Assembly (NCBI GenBank): GCA_965199105.1
Contig: CBDAQO010000002.1
Coordinates: 2,790,001-2,854,000, forward strand
Direction of reading: 5' to 3'
Length of the DNA: 64,000 nucleotides
Source of the DNA: LMUY01 sp965199105
GTDB lineage: Bacteria > Pseudomonadota > Alphaproteobacteria > Acetobacterales > Acetobacteraceae
Of this stretch, positions 52,460 through 60,847 are shown piece by piece; within the stretch, counting starts at the first letter, position 1, and each line of letters begins with the position of its first letter. Made by a program: the position numbers and the translations under genes. Below the pieces are notes generated by a model. The model worked only from the letters and a program-made list of their open reading frames with translations, ran no database searches and was not told the origin of the DNA.

Positions 52460-53284
52460 TCACTTCCAAATCGGCAGGTTGAGCCACCAGCCCCACCATT
52501 CCGGCCAGCCGCGGTCCCAGAACGGCCCGCTGATCACGATGCAGATCGCACTCCAGAACCCGGCGGACAGCGCCAGGAACAGGCCGAGCCGGTGGATGCC
52601 CAAGGTGCCGATCGACCAGCCGATGGTGTCACGGAAGAAGCTGTTCTCGTGCTCGCCCGACTTCACCACTTGGCCCTTGGGCGGGTTGGCTGCCGAAAGC
52701 ACGAGCGAGCCGTGCAGCGAGAGCGCGAACACGGTGGTGAAGAAGAATGTCACCGCCAGCATATGCGCCGGGTTGTAGTGGAAGTGCAGGTATTGGTAGC
52801 CGGTGTTGGACACCCAATCCAGGTGGCTCAGGATGCCGTAGGGAAAGCCATAGCCCCATGCGCCCATCAGCACCGGCCGGATCACCACCAGCGTGAAGTA
52901 GGCGAAGATGGCCATCGCGTAGGCGACCGGGATGTGCAGGCCCATGCCGAGCTTGCGGGAGATTTCCGCCTGCCGCAGTGCCCAGGAGGCGAACGCGCCC
53001 AGTGCGCAGATCGTGATCACCTGCCACAGGCCGCCCTCTTTCAGCGGGGCAAAGGCCAACCCATAACTGATGTCAGGCGGGGCGATGTTGATGCGCCAGA
53101 CGTTCCAGGTGCCGCCGATCGCTGCCCCATAGACGATGAGCAGCGTGCCGAGAATGGAAAAAAACGCGGCCGTTACGCCGAAGAAACCGACATAGAACGG
53201 CCCGACCCAGAAGTCGAACAGGTCGCCGCCGACCAGCGTGCCGCCGCGCACGCGATATTTCCGCTCGAAACTCAGCATAGCCAC
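52460..53284 (-). CDS. pufL: Photosynthetic reaction center L subunit
   Basis: The 274-residue L subunit. I place the start at GTG 53284 because it gives M-A-M-LSFERKYRVRGGTLVGG, matching the common MALLSFERKYRV beginning, and has GGGAG about eight bases upstream; the ATG two codons later lacks this. Five helices follow, with GFPYGILSHLDWVSNTGYQY, HFHYNPAHMLAVTFFFTTVF (special-pair His), ALSLHGSLVLSAANPPKG (iron His), and GTLGIHRLGLFLALSAGFW (iron His). It binds QB. An intercistronic hairpin lies just upstream. Confidence 0.98.
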   Translation of the reverse strand: MAMLSFERKYRVRGGTLVGGDLFDFWVGPFYVGFFGVTAAFFSILGTLLIVYGAAIGGTWNVWRINIAPPDISYGLAFAPLKEGGLWQVITICALGAFASWALRQAEISRKLGMGLHIPVAYAMAIFAYFTLVVIRPVLMGAWGYGFPYGILSHLDWVSNTGYQYLHFHYNPAHMLAVTFFFTTVFALSLHGSLVLSAANPPKGQVVKSGEHENSFFRDTIGWSIGTLGIHRLGLFLALSAGFWSAICIVISGPFWDRGWPEWWGWWLNLPIWK

Positions 53285-53311
53285 GGTGGACGCTCCCTTT
53301 TTATCGCCGAT

Positions 53312-53343
53312 GCGGCGGCCCGATCTTAGCGCCGGGCCACCGC
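53312..53343 (-). promoter_or_regulatory. pufA-pufL intercistronic mRNA hairpin
   Basis: On the minus strand GCGGTGGCCCG (53343-53333) pairs with CGGGCCGCCGC (53322-53312), 11 pairs with one G-U, around a ten-base loop. In Rhodobacter capsulatus a hairpin at this place slows 3' decay and makes pufBA more abundant than pufLM mRNA; the same role is inferred here. Confidence 0.8.
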
Positions 53344-53354
53344 GTAGGCTGTGC

Positions 53355-53543
53355 CTATTTTGCTGCGGGCGGCAACGGCGCCATCTGCTGCGCCACACCA
53401 CCGGTGCGATGTGGGCCATCCAGCCAGTTGAAGCGATCGGTGCTCAACAGGATGAAGTGGATCAGGATCGCCAAGGTGAACAAGAAGATGCCAAGCGCGA
53501 TCAGTGCTCGCCGGGGATCAAACAGGGTCCATACACGCCACAT
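53355..53543 (-). CDS. pufA: Light-harvesting 1 alpha polypeptide
   Basis: A 62-residue single-helix antenna peptide. MWRVWTLFDPRRALIALGIF is the N-terminal amphipathic start; the helix contains the bacteriochlorophyll-binding His in LAILIHFILLST, followed by RFNWLDG, the alpha-type C-terminal Trp. It forms the LH1 ring with PufB around the reaction center. It lies 12 bases after pufB; an mRNA hairpin separates it from pufL. Confidence 0.96.
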   Translation of the reverse strand: MWRVWTLFDPRRALIALGIFLFTLAILIHFILLSTDRFNWLDGPHRTGGVAQQMAPLPPAAK

Positions 53544-53555
53544 GATCCGGTCTCC

Positions 53556-53771
53556 TTAGCCGAGCATGGTGAGTGCGTGTTGCAGGGTCAGCATGCCGGT
53601 CTTGTAACCGTCCGGCCCGGGCAGCCAGGGGCGCCACTGCCACACCAGGAAGTGCGCGACGATGGCGATCACCGTGAAGGCGATGAAGCTCGTCATGAAG
53701 ATGGTGTGGAACTCACGCGCCTCTGGTTCTGTCAGGCCCGACAGCGTTGTCGGCCTCTCTCGTTCGATCAT
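53556..53771 (-). CDS. pufB: Light-harvesting 1 beta polypeptide with long C-terminus
   Basis: A 71-residue antenna peptide: LSGLTEPEAREFHTIFMTSF is the beta-type N-terminal part with the first His, and the helix holds the bacteriochlorophyll His in AIVAHFLVWQWRPWLPGPDG. Other LH1 beta chains usually end within a few residues of WRPWLPGPxGY; here about 14 more residues (ending LTLQHALTMLG) follow. ATG 53771 is the only start that fits the family. bchZ ends 81 bases upstream and no pufQ is present. Confidence 0.94.
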   Translation of the reverse strand: MIERERPTTLSGLTEPEAREFHTIFMTSFIAFTVIAIVAHFLVWQWRPWLPGPDGYKTGMLTLQHALTMLG

Positions 53772-53852
53772 GCCACTCACGTCGTAACCCTCCGCTTCAG
53801 GCCTCCCGGCCGCTGCCGCGCACAACCCGCGGCGGGGAACGATGGTCCGCGA

Positions 53853-55295
53853 TCATGCGGGCACCGTTTGGGTTTCCTGGACCACCCGGTCCAGGGAAAC
53901 TTCGTCCTCACCCGCCTGCCGGGCCGCGCGCTCGATACGGTCGCGCAGGCGTTTGGCGGCGGATATGCGCAGCAGGAACGGCTCCGCGTCGACCAGCGCG
54001 TCGAGCCGGCGCGAGGCCGCCTCGTTCCAGGCCATGGCGGGGCGGGCGGGCGTCGGCTCCACCCGGTCCATCTCGGTGCCGAGCGGCAGGATGTGGAACA
54101 GCGCGTCGAACAGCGCGTTACAGTATTCCTGCACCAGGTAGGTGGCGCCGGCGTATCCCATGAAGGGTGTGCCGGTGGCGCGGCGGATGATGGCGCCGGG
54201 GAACGAGGCGGCGATGAAGCTGCAGCGCGCACCGGCCTCGGCCGCATACATCCGCTCGTTGAACGAGCCGAACAGCACCAGCGGCGGGGTGGCCCGGATG
54301 GCGGCCCGGACGGCGGCGTTGTCGGTCTTCTGTCCAGCCAAGCGGGAGATGGCGAAGTTGCACGGGATGCCGAGTTCGTCTTCCAGGAAGCGCCTAATGC
54401 CGCGCGCGTAGGTGTCGGTCGCCACTACGGCGAACGAGGCGGTGGCGAAGAAGTCCTGCGTCACCGAGCGCCACAAATCCCACAGCGGCTTGATCGTGGT
54501 GTGCTTCTCGGCGGCGATGAACGGCTGCGGGTCCAACCCGAGCAACCCGCCGAGCGTCTCGAGGAACTTGGTGGTGGCGAACACGCCGATCGGCGCCATC
54601 AGGTACGGCCGGTCCAGCTCCTCGCACAGCTTGCGGCCGAACTCCTGATACATGCAGATGTTCACGTCCGCGTCCGGCAGCCGCCCGATGTCTTCCACGT
54701 GGCAGCCGAGCGGGAACTGCAGGTTCACCTCGCAGCCGATGCCCTCCACCAGACGGCGGATTTCGGCCGCGTCCGACGGCATGTTGAACGTGCCGTAGAT
54801 GGGCCCGATGATATTCACCCGGGGCGGCGCGCCCTCGGGCCGCTTGGCCGGTGCGCGCACGCCGCCCTTCTTCTTGGCGCCGAACTCGGTCCACAACCAA
54901 TAGATCGCGCGGTCGGCGCACTGCCACTGATCTTCGTCGATGGTGCGCGGCACGAAGCGCTGCAGGTTGCTGCCCTCGGGTGTCACGCCACCACCGATCA
55001 TCTCCGCGATGGAGCCGGTGACCACCACGGCGGGCAGATCGGGGTCCTGCGTGCCACTGGCGCGGCGCATCGAGGCCTCGGTGCCGTTCTGCGAGAGCTC
55101 ATCCTCCGACAGTCCAGTCACCACCACCGGCAGTTCATGCGGCGGCAGGCCGTCGGTGTAGTGCAGCACGGCGGTGACCGGCAGGTTCTCGCAGCCAACC
55201 GGGCCGTCGATCACCACGCGCAACCCGCGCACGGCGGAGAACGCATACACGGCGCCCCAGTAGCCGCCGGCACGATCGTGGTCGAGCACCAGCAT
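53853..55295 (-). CDS. bchZ: Chlorophyllide a reductase subunit Z
   Basis: BchZ with BchX and BchY forms the nitrogenase-like chlorophyllide a reductase that reduces ring B. The 480-residue protein begins MLVLDHDRAGGYWGAVYAFS, keeps GPVGCENLPV and QFPLGCHVEDIGRL with conserved Cys residues, and has FGSFNERMYAAEAGARCSFI and GYAGATYLVQEYCNALFDAL. Length is usual. Its ATG lies three bases after the bchY stop, and pufB follows. Confidence 0.97.
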   Translation of the reverse strand: MLVLDHDRAGGYWGAVYAFSAVRGLRVVIDGPVGCENLPVTAVLHYTDGLPPHELPVVVTGLSEDELSQNGTEASMRRASGTQDPDLPAVVVTGSIAEMIGGGVTPEGSNLQRFVPRTIDEDQWQCADRAIYWLWTEFGAKKKGGVRAPAKRPEGAPPRVNIIGPIYGTFNMPSDAAEIRRLVEGIGCEVNLQFPLGCHVEDIGRLPDADVNICMYQEFGRKLCEELDRPYLMAPIGVFATTKFLETLGGLLGLDPQPFIAAEKHTTIKPLWDLWRSVTQDFFATASFAVVATDTYARGIRRFLEDELGIPCNFAISRLAGQKTDNAAVRAAIRATPPLVLFGSFNERMYAAEAGARCSFIAASFPGAIIRRATGTPFMGYAGATYLVQEYCNALFDALFHILPLGTEMDRVEPTPARPAMAWNEAASRRLDALVDAEPFLLRISAAKRLRDRIERAARQAGEDEVSLDRVVQETQTVPA

Positions 55296-55298
55296 CGC

Positions 55299-56771
55299 CT
55301 AGGTCCCCACCGCTTCGTTGGCCCGCGTCTTGGCCTCGCGCAGCTTGCGGTTGCGGTCGCGGAAGCCCGGCGGCGTCTTAGGCTCGCCCTTCCAGCCGTA
55401 ACCGGCGCTGTCCGGCGTGCCGACGCCTTCGAAGAACCCGACCATACGGGCGAAGCGGTCCCGACCACGGGTTTGCGCGGCGACGATCCCGGCCAGGGAG
55501 GCCGCACCCGCCGGACCGAACAGCGGCCGCGCCGAGACCATGTTGGTAAAGTAAAGCGCGGGGATGCCCATTTCCTTGGCCTTCTGCACCAGCGGCGTGG
55601 TGCCGACGGCGAGGTCGGGGCGGGCATCCTTCATCGCCGCCAGATCCTGCTCGAGGCTGGCGCGGAACTGGACGTGCGCGCCGTGGGCCTGCAGCCAGTC
55701 GCGGTCCGCCTCGCTCCATTCGGTGCGCGGGCAGGCGGTGCCGACATAGGGCACCCGCGCGCCGGCCTCGATCAGCAGCCGCGCTACCAGCAACTCGGAG
55801 CCCTCGTAGCCGGACACCGTCACGGTCGCGTCGATCGGGTTGGCCGCCATCACCGCCTGGATCGCCGGCAGCGCGCGGGCCTTGGCCGCATCCACGCGCG
55901 CGCTTTCGATGCCAGCCGCGCGGCCGACGGCTTCAAGCCAAGCCGCCGTGCCCTCGACGCCGACCGGGCCCGACCCCACCACTGGCCGGCCCGCCGCGCG
56001 GAATTCACGCACCGCGGCGGTGTAGAACGGGTGGATCGCCGCCGCCACGTCGCAGTCCAGCGCGCCGTACAGGTCGCGCCACTCGCGCGAGGGGATTTGC
56101 GGCGCCACCGACAGCCCCATCGGCGCCAGCATGGCGGACACGCCGGGCGGGTCGGCCGGGAACAGCTCGCCGATCAGCGCCACCGTCGGCCCGGCGGCCG
56201 GCTGGCGCGCGCGTGCCACCGGGCCGCTCTCCGCTTCGTGGCGGGCGTAGCGCAGCATGGCGCCGGCCAGCACGTCCTTGGCTTCGGCATGGGTCGGCAC
56301 GCCAAAGCCCGGCACGTCGATCCCGATCACGCGCACGCCGTTGATCTGCTTGGGCAGCAAGTCCAGCGGGACGCCGGATGCGGTCGGCACGCAGAGGTTG
56401 ATCACCACGATGGCGTCGTAATCCGCCGGGTCGGCGAGCTGGTGGACCGCCTCGCGAATGTCCTCGAACACCTGGCCGCGCACCAGCGATTCGCTGTTGA
56501 ACGGCACGTAGCCCACCGTCCGCTTGGCGCCATAGAAATGCGCGGTGAAGGTGAGGCCGTAGACGCAGCAGGCCGAGCCGCACAACACGGTCGCAGTGCG
56601 GCGCATGCGTAGGCCCACCCTCAGTGAGCCGAACGCCGGGCACATGGATTGCGGTTGGTCGTGCGGGCCGCGCGGGTAGTCGGCGGCCAGGCGGGCGAGC
56701 GCCTCACTCTTGCCGGCAGCGCCGGCGGCGGCGGCCAGCGTCTCGCGTCCGCCGTGGCAATCCCCTGCCAT
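55299..56771 (-). CDS. bchY: Chlorophyllide a reductase subunit Y
   Basis: A 490-residue NifD/BchN-like subunit. MCPAFGSLRVGLRMRRTATV, LCGSACCVYGLTFTAHFYGA and VVINLCVPTASGVPLDLL contain the Cys ligands for the BchY/BchZ cluster. TVSGYEGSELLVARLLIEAG and VGTTPLVQKAKEMGIPALYF mark the C-terminal domain. It binds the substrate together with BchZ. The ATG at 56771 overlaps the bchX stop as TGATG; a GTG one codon upstream is an alternative start. Confidence 0.97.
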   Translation of the reverse strand: MAGDCHGGRETLAAAAGAAGKSEALARLAADYPRGPHDQPQSMCPAFGSLRVGLRMRRTATVLCGSACCVYGLTFTAHFYGAKRTVGYVPFNSESLVRGQVFEDIREAVHQLADPADYDAIVVINLCVPTASGVPLDLLPKQINGVRVIGIDVPGFGVPTHAEAKDVLAGAMLRYARHEAESGPVARARQPAAGPTVALIGELFPADPPGVSAMLAPMGLSVAPQIPSREWRDLYGALDCDVAAAIHPFYTAAVREFRAAGRPVVGSGPVGVEGTAAWLEAVGRAAGIESARVDAAKARALPAIQAVMAANPIDATVTVSGYEGSELLVARLLIEAGARVPYVGTACPRTEWSEADRDWLQAHGAHVQFRASLEQDLAAMKDARPDLAVGTTPLVQKAKEMGIPALYFTNMVSARPLFGPAGAASLAGIVAAQTRGRDRFARMVGFFEGVGTPDSAGYGWKGEPKTPPGFRDRNRKLREAKTRANEAVGT

Positions 56772-57784
56772 CACGCGCCCTCGTACACCACTTCAAGCGA
56801 TGGCTTCTGCACCACCGGCGTCACCCACATGTCCTCCATGCTGGCGGGGGTGAGCACCACGTTTCGGCCCACGGTCTCGCCGGCAAACAGGTTCAGCAGC
56901 GCGTCATGCGTGAGCGGCGTCGGGCGCACCGGCGGGGCGGCGGCGGCAGTGGCGGCGAGCGCCTCGAACATCGGTGCCCAACGGCCACCGGGGCGGCCGA
57001 TGATCTCGTAGTTGGCGCTCTTGCGGCGGATGTCGTCGTCGGCGGGAATGGCCGCCAGCACCGGAATGCCCACGGCGGCGGCATAGGCCTGCGCCTCGCC
57101 CGTGCCGTCGTCCTTGTTGATCACCAGGCCCGCCACGCCCACGTTGCCACCCAGCTTGCGGAAGTAATCCACCGCCGAGCACACGTTGTTGGCGACGTAG
57201 AGCGATTGCAGGTCGTTCGAGGCGACCACGATCACCTTCTGGCACATGTCGCGCGCAATCGGCAGGCCGAAGCCGCCGCACACGACGTCGCCGAGGAAGT
57301 CGAGCAGCACGTAGTCGAAATCCCACTCGTGGAAGCCAAGCTTCTCCAGCAGCTCGAAGCCGTGGATGATGCCGCGCCCGCCGCAGCCGCGGCCGACTTC
57401 GGGTCCGCCTAACTCCATCGCGAACACGCCGTCGCGCTTGAAGCACACGTCGCCGATTTGCACCTGCTCGCCGGCGAGCTTCTTCTTGGACGAGGTTTCG
57501 ATGATGGTCGGGCAGGAGCGGCCGGCGAACAGCAGCGACGTGGTGTCGCTCTTCGGGTCGCAACCGATCAGCAGCACGCGCTTGCCCTGCTGCGCCATCA
57601 TGTAGGAGAGGTTGGCCAGGGTGAAGCTCTTACCGATGCCACCCTTGCCGTAGATCGCGATGACTTCGGTCTTCTTCTTCGGCGGCGTCACCGAAACCGC
57701 GTCGGGCTCCAGTGCCGCTTCGGCGCGCAGACTTTCGGTCATGCTGGGTTGCGCCAGGTGCGGGCGGGCCACGGTGGCATTCAT
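56771..57784 (-). CDS. bchX: Chlorophyllide a reductase iron protein subunit X
   Basis: The NifH/BchL-like ATP-dependent reductase component, 337 residues. IYGKGGIGKSFTLANLSYMM is the P-loop; CDPKSDTTSLLF, GRGCGGRGIIHGFELLEKLG and GDVVCGGFGLPIARDMCQKV contribute switch regions and the two Cys that share a 4Fe-4S cluster across the dimer. An N-terminal extension of about 40 residues precedes the fold, as is normal for BchX. Its start overlaps the bchC stop as ATGA. Confidence 0.97.
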   Translation of the reverse strand: MNATVARPHLAQPSMTESLRAEAALEPDAVSVTPPKKKTEVIAIYGKGGIGKSFTLANLSYMMAQQGKRVLLIGCDPKSDTTSLLFAGRSCPTIIETSSKKKLAGEQVQIGDVCFKRDGVFAMELGGPEVGRGCGGRGIIHGFELLEKLGFHEWDFDYVLLDFLGDVVCGGFGLPIARDMCQKVIVVASNDLQSLYVANNVCSAVDYFRKLGGNVGVAGLVINKDDGTGEAQAYAAAVGIPVLAAIPADDDIRRKSANYEIIGRPGGRWAPMFEALAATAAAAPPVRPTPLTHDALLNLFAGETVGRNVVLTPASMEDMWVTPVVQKPSLEVVYEGA

Positions 57785-58710
57785 GCGGTTTGGCTCCAAT
57801 CGAGGATCATCTTGAGGCACGCGGGGTCGTCGAACGCGGTGGCATAGGCATCCCCGGCGTGGGCGGGGTCGCTGCAATGGGTGATGAGCCCGTCGAGCGA
57901 GACGCGGCCGCATTCCACCAGGTCGCGCGCGGCGACCAGGTCGGCAGGCGCCCATTGTGCGGCGATGCGCAGCCTGGCTTCGCGCATGAAGGCGGGCGGA
58001 AAGGCGAACGACAGCCGCTCGCTGTAGAAGCCGGCGAGCACGATCTCGCCGCCTGGTGCGAGCCGGCCAACCAGCGCGTCCAGCAACCCGGCGTCACCGC
58101 TGACATCGGCGATGCAGGCGTAGTCGCGGCGCGGGTCGGCGTCTGCGTTGGTCACGCTGTAGCCAGCGGCGCCGTCGGTGCGGGCGGGATTGCGCTCCCA
58201 CACGGTCGGGGTGCCGCCGGCCGCGACGGCGAAGCGGGCGAGCAGGCGGCCGAGCACGCCGTGACCCACGATGAGGTCGGGCAAGCCGCCGGCGAGCGCG
58301 TGCTGGGCGGTCGCGGCCAAGGCGAGCAACACGCCGCGCGGGCCCCAGTTAGCCGGAACCGGCAGCGCGCGTGCGCCGGGCACCACCAGGCGGGAGGCGG
58401 CGGCGCCAAACAGGCCGCGCACCTCGCCGAAGCACTTGGCCCCGGGCACGAACACGGTCTGCCCGACGCTCAAGCCCGACACCGCGCCCGCGAGTTCGAC
58501 GCGGCCCACCGCTTCGTAGCCGGGGACGAGAGGGTAGCCCATGCCGGGAAAGCTGGGCATCCGCCCCGACCAGAGCAGGCGCTCGGTGCCGGTGCTGATG
58601 CCGCTGTGAGACACCGCAACCACGACGTCGGCCGGGGTGAGCGGGGCAAGGGTCAACCGCGAGACCGCGATACGCTCGGGTGCTTGAAGCACGACTGCGA
58701 CGGTATCCAC
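57781..58710 (-). CDS. bchC: Bacteriochlorophyllide a dehydrogenase
   Basis: BchC oxidises the 3-hydroxyethyl group of the chlorin to 3-acetyl in bacteriochlorophyllide a synthesis. The 309-residue medium-chain dehydrogenase-like protein has HSGISTGTERLLWSGRMPSF, VPGYEAVGRVELAG, and GHGVLGRLLARFAVAAGG as nucleotide loop. I start at GTG 58710, which gives the usual length and has GGGAGAG upstream; an ATG at 58752 would lie in the promoter region. A PpsR/CrtJ-like operator is about 65 bases upstream, inside the crtF end. Confidence 0.95.
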   Translation of the reverse strand: MDTVAVVLQAPERIAVSRLTLAPLTPADVVVAVSHSGISTGTERLLWSGRMPSFPGMGYPLVPGYEAVGRVELAGAVSGLSVGQTVFVPGAKCFGEVRGLFGAAASRLVVPGARALPVPANWGPRGVLLALAATAQHALAGGLPDLIVGHGVLGRLLARFAVAAGGTPTVWERNPARTDGAAGYSVTNADADPRRDYACIADVSGDAGLLDALVGRLAPGGEIVLAGFYSERLSFAFPPAFMREARLRIAAQWAPADLVAARDLVECGRVSLDGLITHCSDPAHAGDAYATAFDDPACLKMILDWSQTA

Positions 58711-58772
58711 CTTCGCGCTCTCCCTGTTCTCGGTGCAGGCTTGTCCAGTCACTCTACATAGACAGGCACGAG

Positions 58773-58790
58773 CGTCAACTGAGATTTACA
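58773..58790. promoter_or_regulatory. PpsR/CrtJ-like operator before bchC
   Basis: CGT-N12-ACA, one mismatch from the TGT-N12-ACA consensus bound by the aerobic repressor PpsR/CrtJ. It covers the crtF stop codon and lies 63 bases before the bchC start, as in Rhodobacter. A second near-site TGT-N11-ACA is at 58742-58758. Sequence match only. Confidence 0.55.
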
Positions 58791-59889
58791 CTTTCGGTGT
58801 CACGGCGGTCATCAGCCGTACCAGCATCGGTCGCCGGGTCGGCCGCTCCCGCACGCGAACGAACCCAGCGGCGCGCAAGAGAGCGGTGATCTCGGCAGCG
58901 GTCCGCGGCCGCCCGCTGCCCATGGCGAGCAGGTAGAAGCCGAAATAGGCGTGGCCGACCGACTCCGCGCCCGGCGTTTCCGCCATCGGCTCGGCCACGA
59001 TGATGCGCCCACCCGGCGGCAGGGCCATCCGCGCGGCCCGTAGCAGCGCGGCGGCCACCGCGTCGTCGTGGTCGTGCAGCACGCGGACGAGCGAGATTGC
59101 GTCCGCCCCGTGTGGCAGCGCGTCGCGCCGGAAGCTGCCGGCAACGGTGGTGGCACGGCCGCCCAACCCGGCGCTGGCAAAGCGGGCAGCCGCGCGTTCG
59201 GCCACGGGCGCGAGGTCGAACAGCACCAGGCGCATATCCGGCGCGACTCGGGCGGCTTCCACCAGGAAGGTCCCGTCGCCACCGCCCACGTCCATCAGGC
59301 AGCGCACACCTGCGAGCGGCGCCGCTTCCAGCACGTCGGCCGCCACCAACGCCTGCGACTCGGCCATCAGCGCGCTGTAGCCGCTGACCTCGCCGGCCGC
59401 AGCCGGTTCTCCCGCCGCGTACGGCCAGAAGCCGCCTAGCGTTCCCGCCCGCTCGCCGCGCAACAAGGCGACCGGGTCCTGCAGGTCGGCGTAGAGCAAG
59501 ACATGGTGCTGCACCATGGCGGCTACCGCCGGGTTGCCCAGCATGGCGGCGCCAAGCACGCCGAGGCCAAACCCATCACCGCGCCGGCAAACCAGACGCA
59601 GCGAGGCCGCCGCCAGCAGCAGCCGCTCGGTTGCCGGGGCCGCAAGCTGCAGTTGCTCCACCAGCGACGCGACGGATTGCGGGCCTGCGGCCAATACGTT
59701 GAACAGGTCGAGCCGCACGCACGCGACGAGCACTTGGGAGTAGACGAACCCGGCGCACAGGTCGAACAGCGCCCGGCTGCGGCGGGCCGCCACCGGGCGG
59801 GTGAGCGGGAAGCCGGCGGCCCAGCGTTGGAAGCGCGGGTTGGCGAGCAGCCGGTCGTGCAGCGCCCAAGCGCGGTCGAGCAGCCTCAA
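58786..59889 (-). CDS. crtF: Demethylspheroidene (hydroxyneurosporene) O-methyltransferase
   Basis: CrtF methylates the 1-hydroxy group of acyclic carotenoids such as demethylspheroidene. The 367-residue O-methyltransferase has a helical dimerisation N-terminus (FDLCAGFVYSQVLVACVRLD) and a SAM domain with CLMDVGGGDGTFLVEAARVA, LVLFDLAPVAERAAARFASA, and VRVLHDHDDAVAAALLRAAR with the catalytic His-Asp. TTG 59889 overlaps the crtE TGA as TTGA and is the only start near the crtE end. Its last codons lie in the bchC operator. Confidence 0.93.
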   Translation of the reverse strand: MRLLDRAWALHDRLLANPRFQRWAAGFPLTRPVAARRSRALFDLCAGFVYSQVLVACVRLDLFNVLAAGPQSVASLVEQLQLAAPATERLLLAAASLRLVCRRGDGFGLGVLGAAMLGNPAVAAMVQHHVLLYADLQDPVALLRGERAGTLGGFWPYAAGEPAAAGEVSGYSALMAESQALVAADVLEAAPLAGVRCLMDVGGGDGTFLVEAARVAPDMRLVLFDLAPVAERAAARFASAGLGGRATTVAGSFRRDALPHGADAISLVRVLHDHDDAVAAALLRAARMALPPGGRIIVAEPMAETPGAESVGHAYFGFYLLAMGSGRPRTAAEITALLRAAGFVRVRERPTRRPMLVRLMTAVTPKV

Positions 59890-60752
59890 TCGGCGGGGAC
59901 AAGCCCGGCGGGCAGTAGCCGACGCGATTCCTGCTCCATCAACCGGCGCAGCGCCGCCTCGCCCGGGCAAGGTGGGATCACCGCTGCGGCCTGGCTCGAG
60001 AGCAACTGGAGCCGGCGCACCGCCCCCGCCACGCCGAGCGTCCGGGCGGCGCTGGGGCGGCCAAGCGCTTCGTCCTGCCCAACCGGCTTGCCGATCTCGT
60101 CCGGGCTGCACACCACGTCGCGGATGTCGTCGGCCACCTGGTAGGCCTCGCCCAGATGCTCGCCGAACAGGCGCCACGGCTCGCCATCCGCCCCCGCCGC
60201 CTGCGCGCCGGCCACGGTGGCGGCGGCGAACAAGGCGCCGGTCTTGGCCTGCTGGTAGTCGGCCAGGTCGACCTGGTCTTCGCATTCCCAAGCCTGCCCG
60301 GCGGCGATGCCAAACGGAACGCCCACCGCCGCACCCACCGTTTGCATCAGCGGGGCCAGGCGGGCAGGGGCCGCACCCGCGCCACGGGCGAGCACCTGGA
60401 ACGCCATCACGATCAGCGCGTCCCCCGCCAGCACGGCCAGGCGCTCGCCGAACGCGCGATGCACCGCCGGCTGGCCGCGCCGGGTGGCGGCGTTGTCGAA
60501 GCAAGGCAGGTCGTCATGCACCAGGGAGGCGCAATGTAGCAGCTCGATGGCTGCGGCGGCGGCATCACTCAGGCCGGGCTCGTCGTCGCCACATGCAGCG
60601 GCCACGGCAAGGCAAAGCCGGGAGCGGACGCGCGCGCCTTTGGGGAACACCGCGGCGCGCATGGCGGCAGCCAGCCGGAGCGGGGCGCCGGTGACCTCGC
60701 CAAGTGCCACCGCAGCGTTCAGGCTGCGTTCGATACGGGCGGCGGGGTCCAT
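59886..60752 (-). CDS. crtE: Geranylgeranyl diphosphate synthase
   Basis: CrtE extends farnesyl to geranylgeranyl diphosphate for carotenoids and the bacteriochlorophyll tail. The 288-residue polyprenyl synthase carries both Asp-rich motifs: CASLVHDDLPCFDNAATRRG (DDxxxxD) and EAYQVADDIRDVVC (DDxxD-like). It opens MDPAARIERSLNAAVALGEV. It is the first gene of the minus-strand photosynthesis superoperon, divergent from crtD over a 95-base spacer with a palindromic PpsR/CrtJ-like site. Confidence 0.95.
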   Translation of the reverse strand: MDPAARIERSLNAAVALGEVTGAPLRLAAAMRAAVFPKGARVRSRLCLAVAAACGDDEPGLSDAAAAAIELLHCASLVHDDLPCFDNAATRRGQPAVHRAFGERLAVLAGDALIVMAFQVLARGAGAAPARLAPLMQTVGAAVGVPFGIAAGQAWECEDQVDLADYQQAKTGALFAAATVAGAQAAGADGEPWRLFGEHLGEAYQVADDIRDVVCSPDEIGKPVGQDEALGRPSAARTLGVAGAVRRLQLLSSQAAAVIPPCPGEAALRRLMEQESRRLLPAGLVPAD

Positions 60753-60772
60753 TTAGTGTTCTCCCGGGCGGC

Positions 60773-60798
60773 AAAGTGTCAACCTGAGTTGGCACTTT
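60773..60798. promoter_or_regulatory. Palindromic PpsR/CrtJ-like operator between crtE and crtD
   Basis: A 26-base palindrome with perfect outer arms AAAGTG/CACTTT encloses TGT-N12-GCA (60777-60794), one mismatch from TGT-N12-ACA. Its TGTCAAC-TGAG core resembles the bchC-site core GTCAACTGAG. It lies in the crtE-crtD divergent promoter and probably represses both under oxygen. Confidence 0.6.
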
Positions 60799-60847
60799 GG
60801 ACTGTCAATCTAATCTGCTACATCTGTCAACGGGAAAGGAGGGCCGC

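Noticed and set aside
53772..53852. Possible pufQ between bchZ and pufB
   Set aside because: Only 81 bases are available and no frame resembles PufQ.
53238..56612. Very long plus-strand open frame (about 1124 codons) opposite bchY, bchZ and pufL
   Set aside because: It is antisense to genes with full family motifs, and its His/Arg-rich text has no pattern. G+C-rich codon bias keeps this frame open.
58742..58758. Second PpsR site TGT-N11-ACA
   Set aside because: The spacing is one base short of the consensus; recorded only as a near match.
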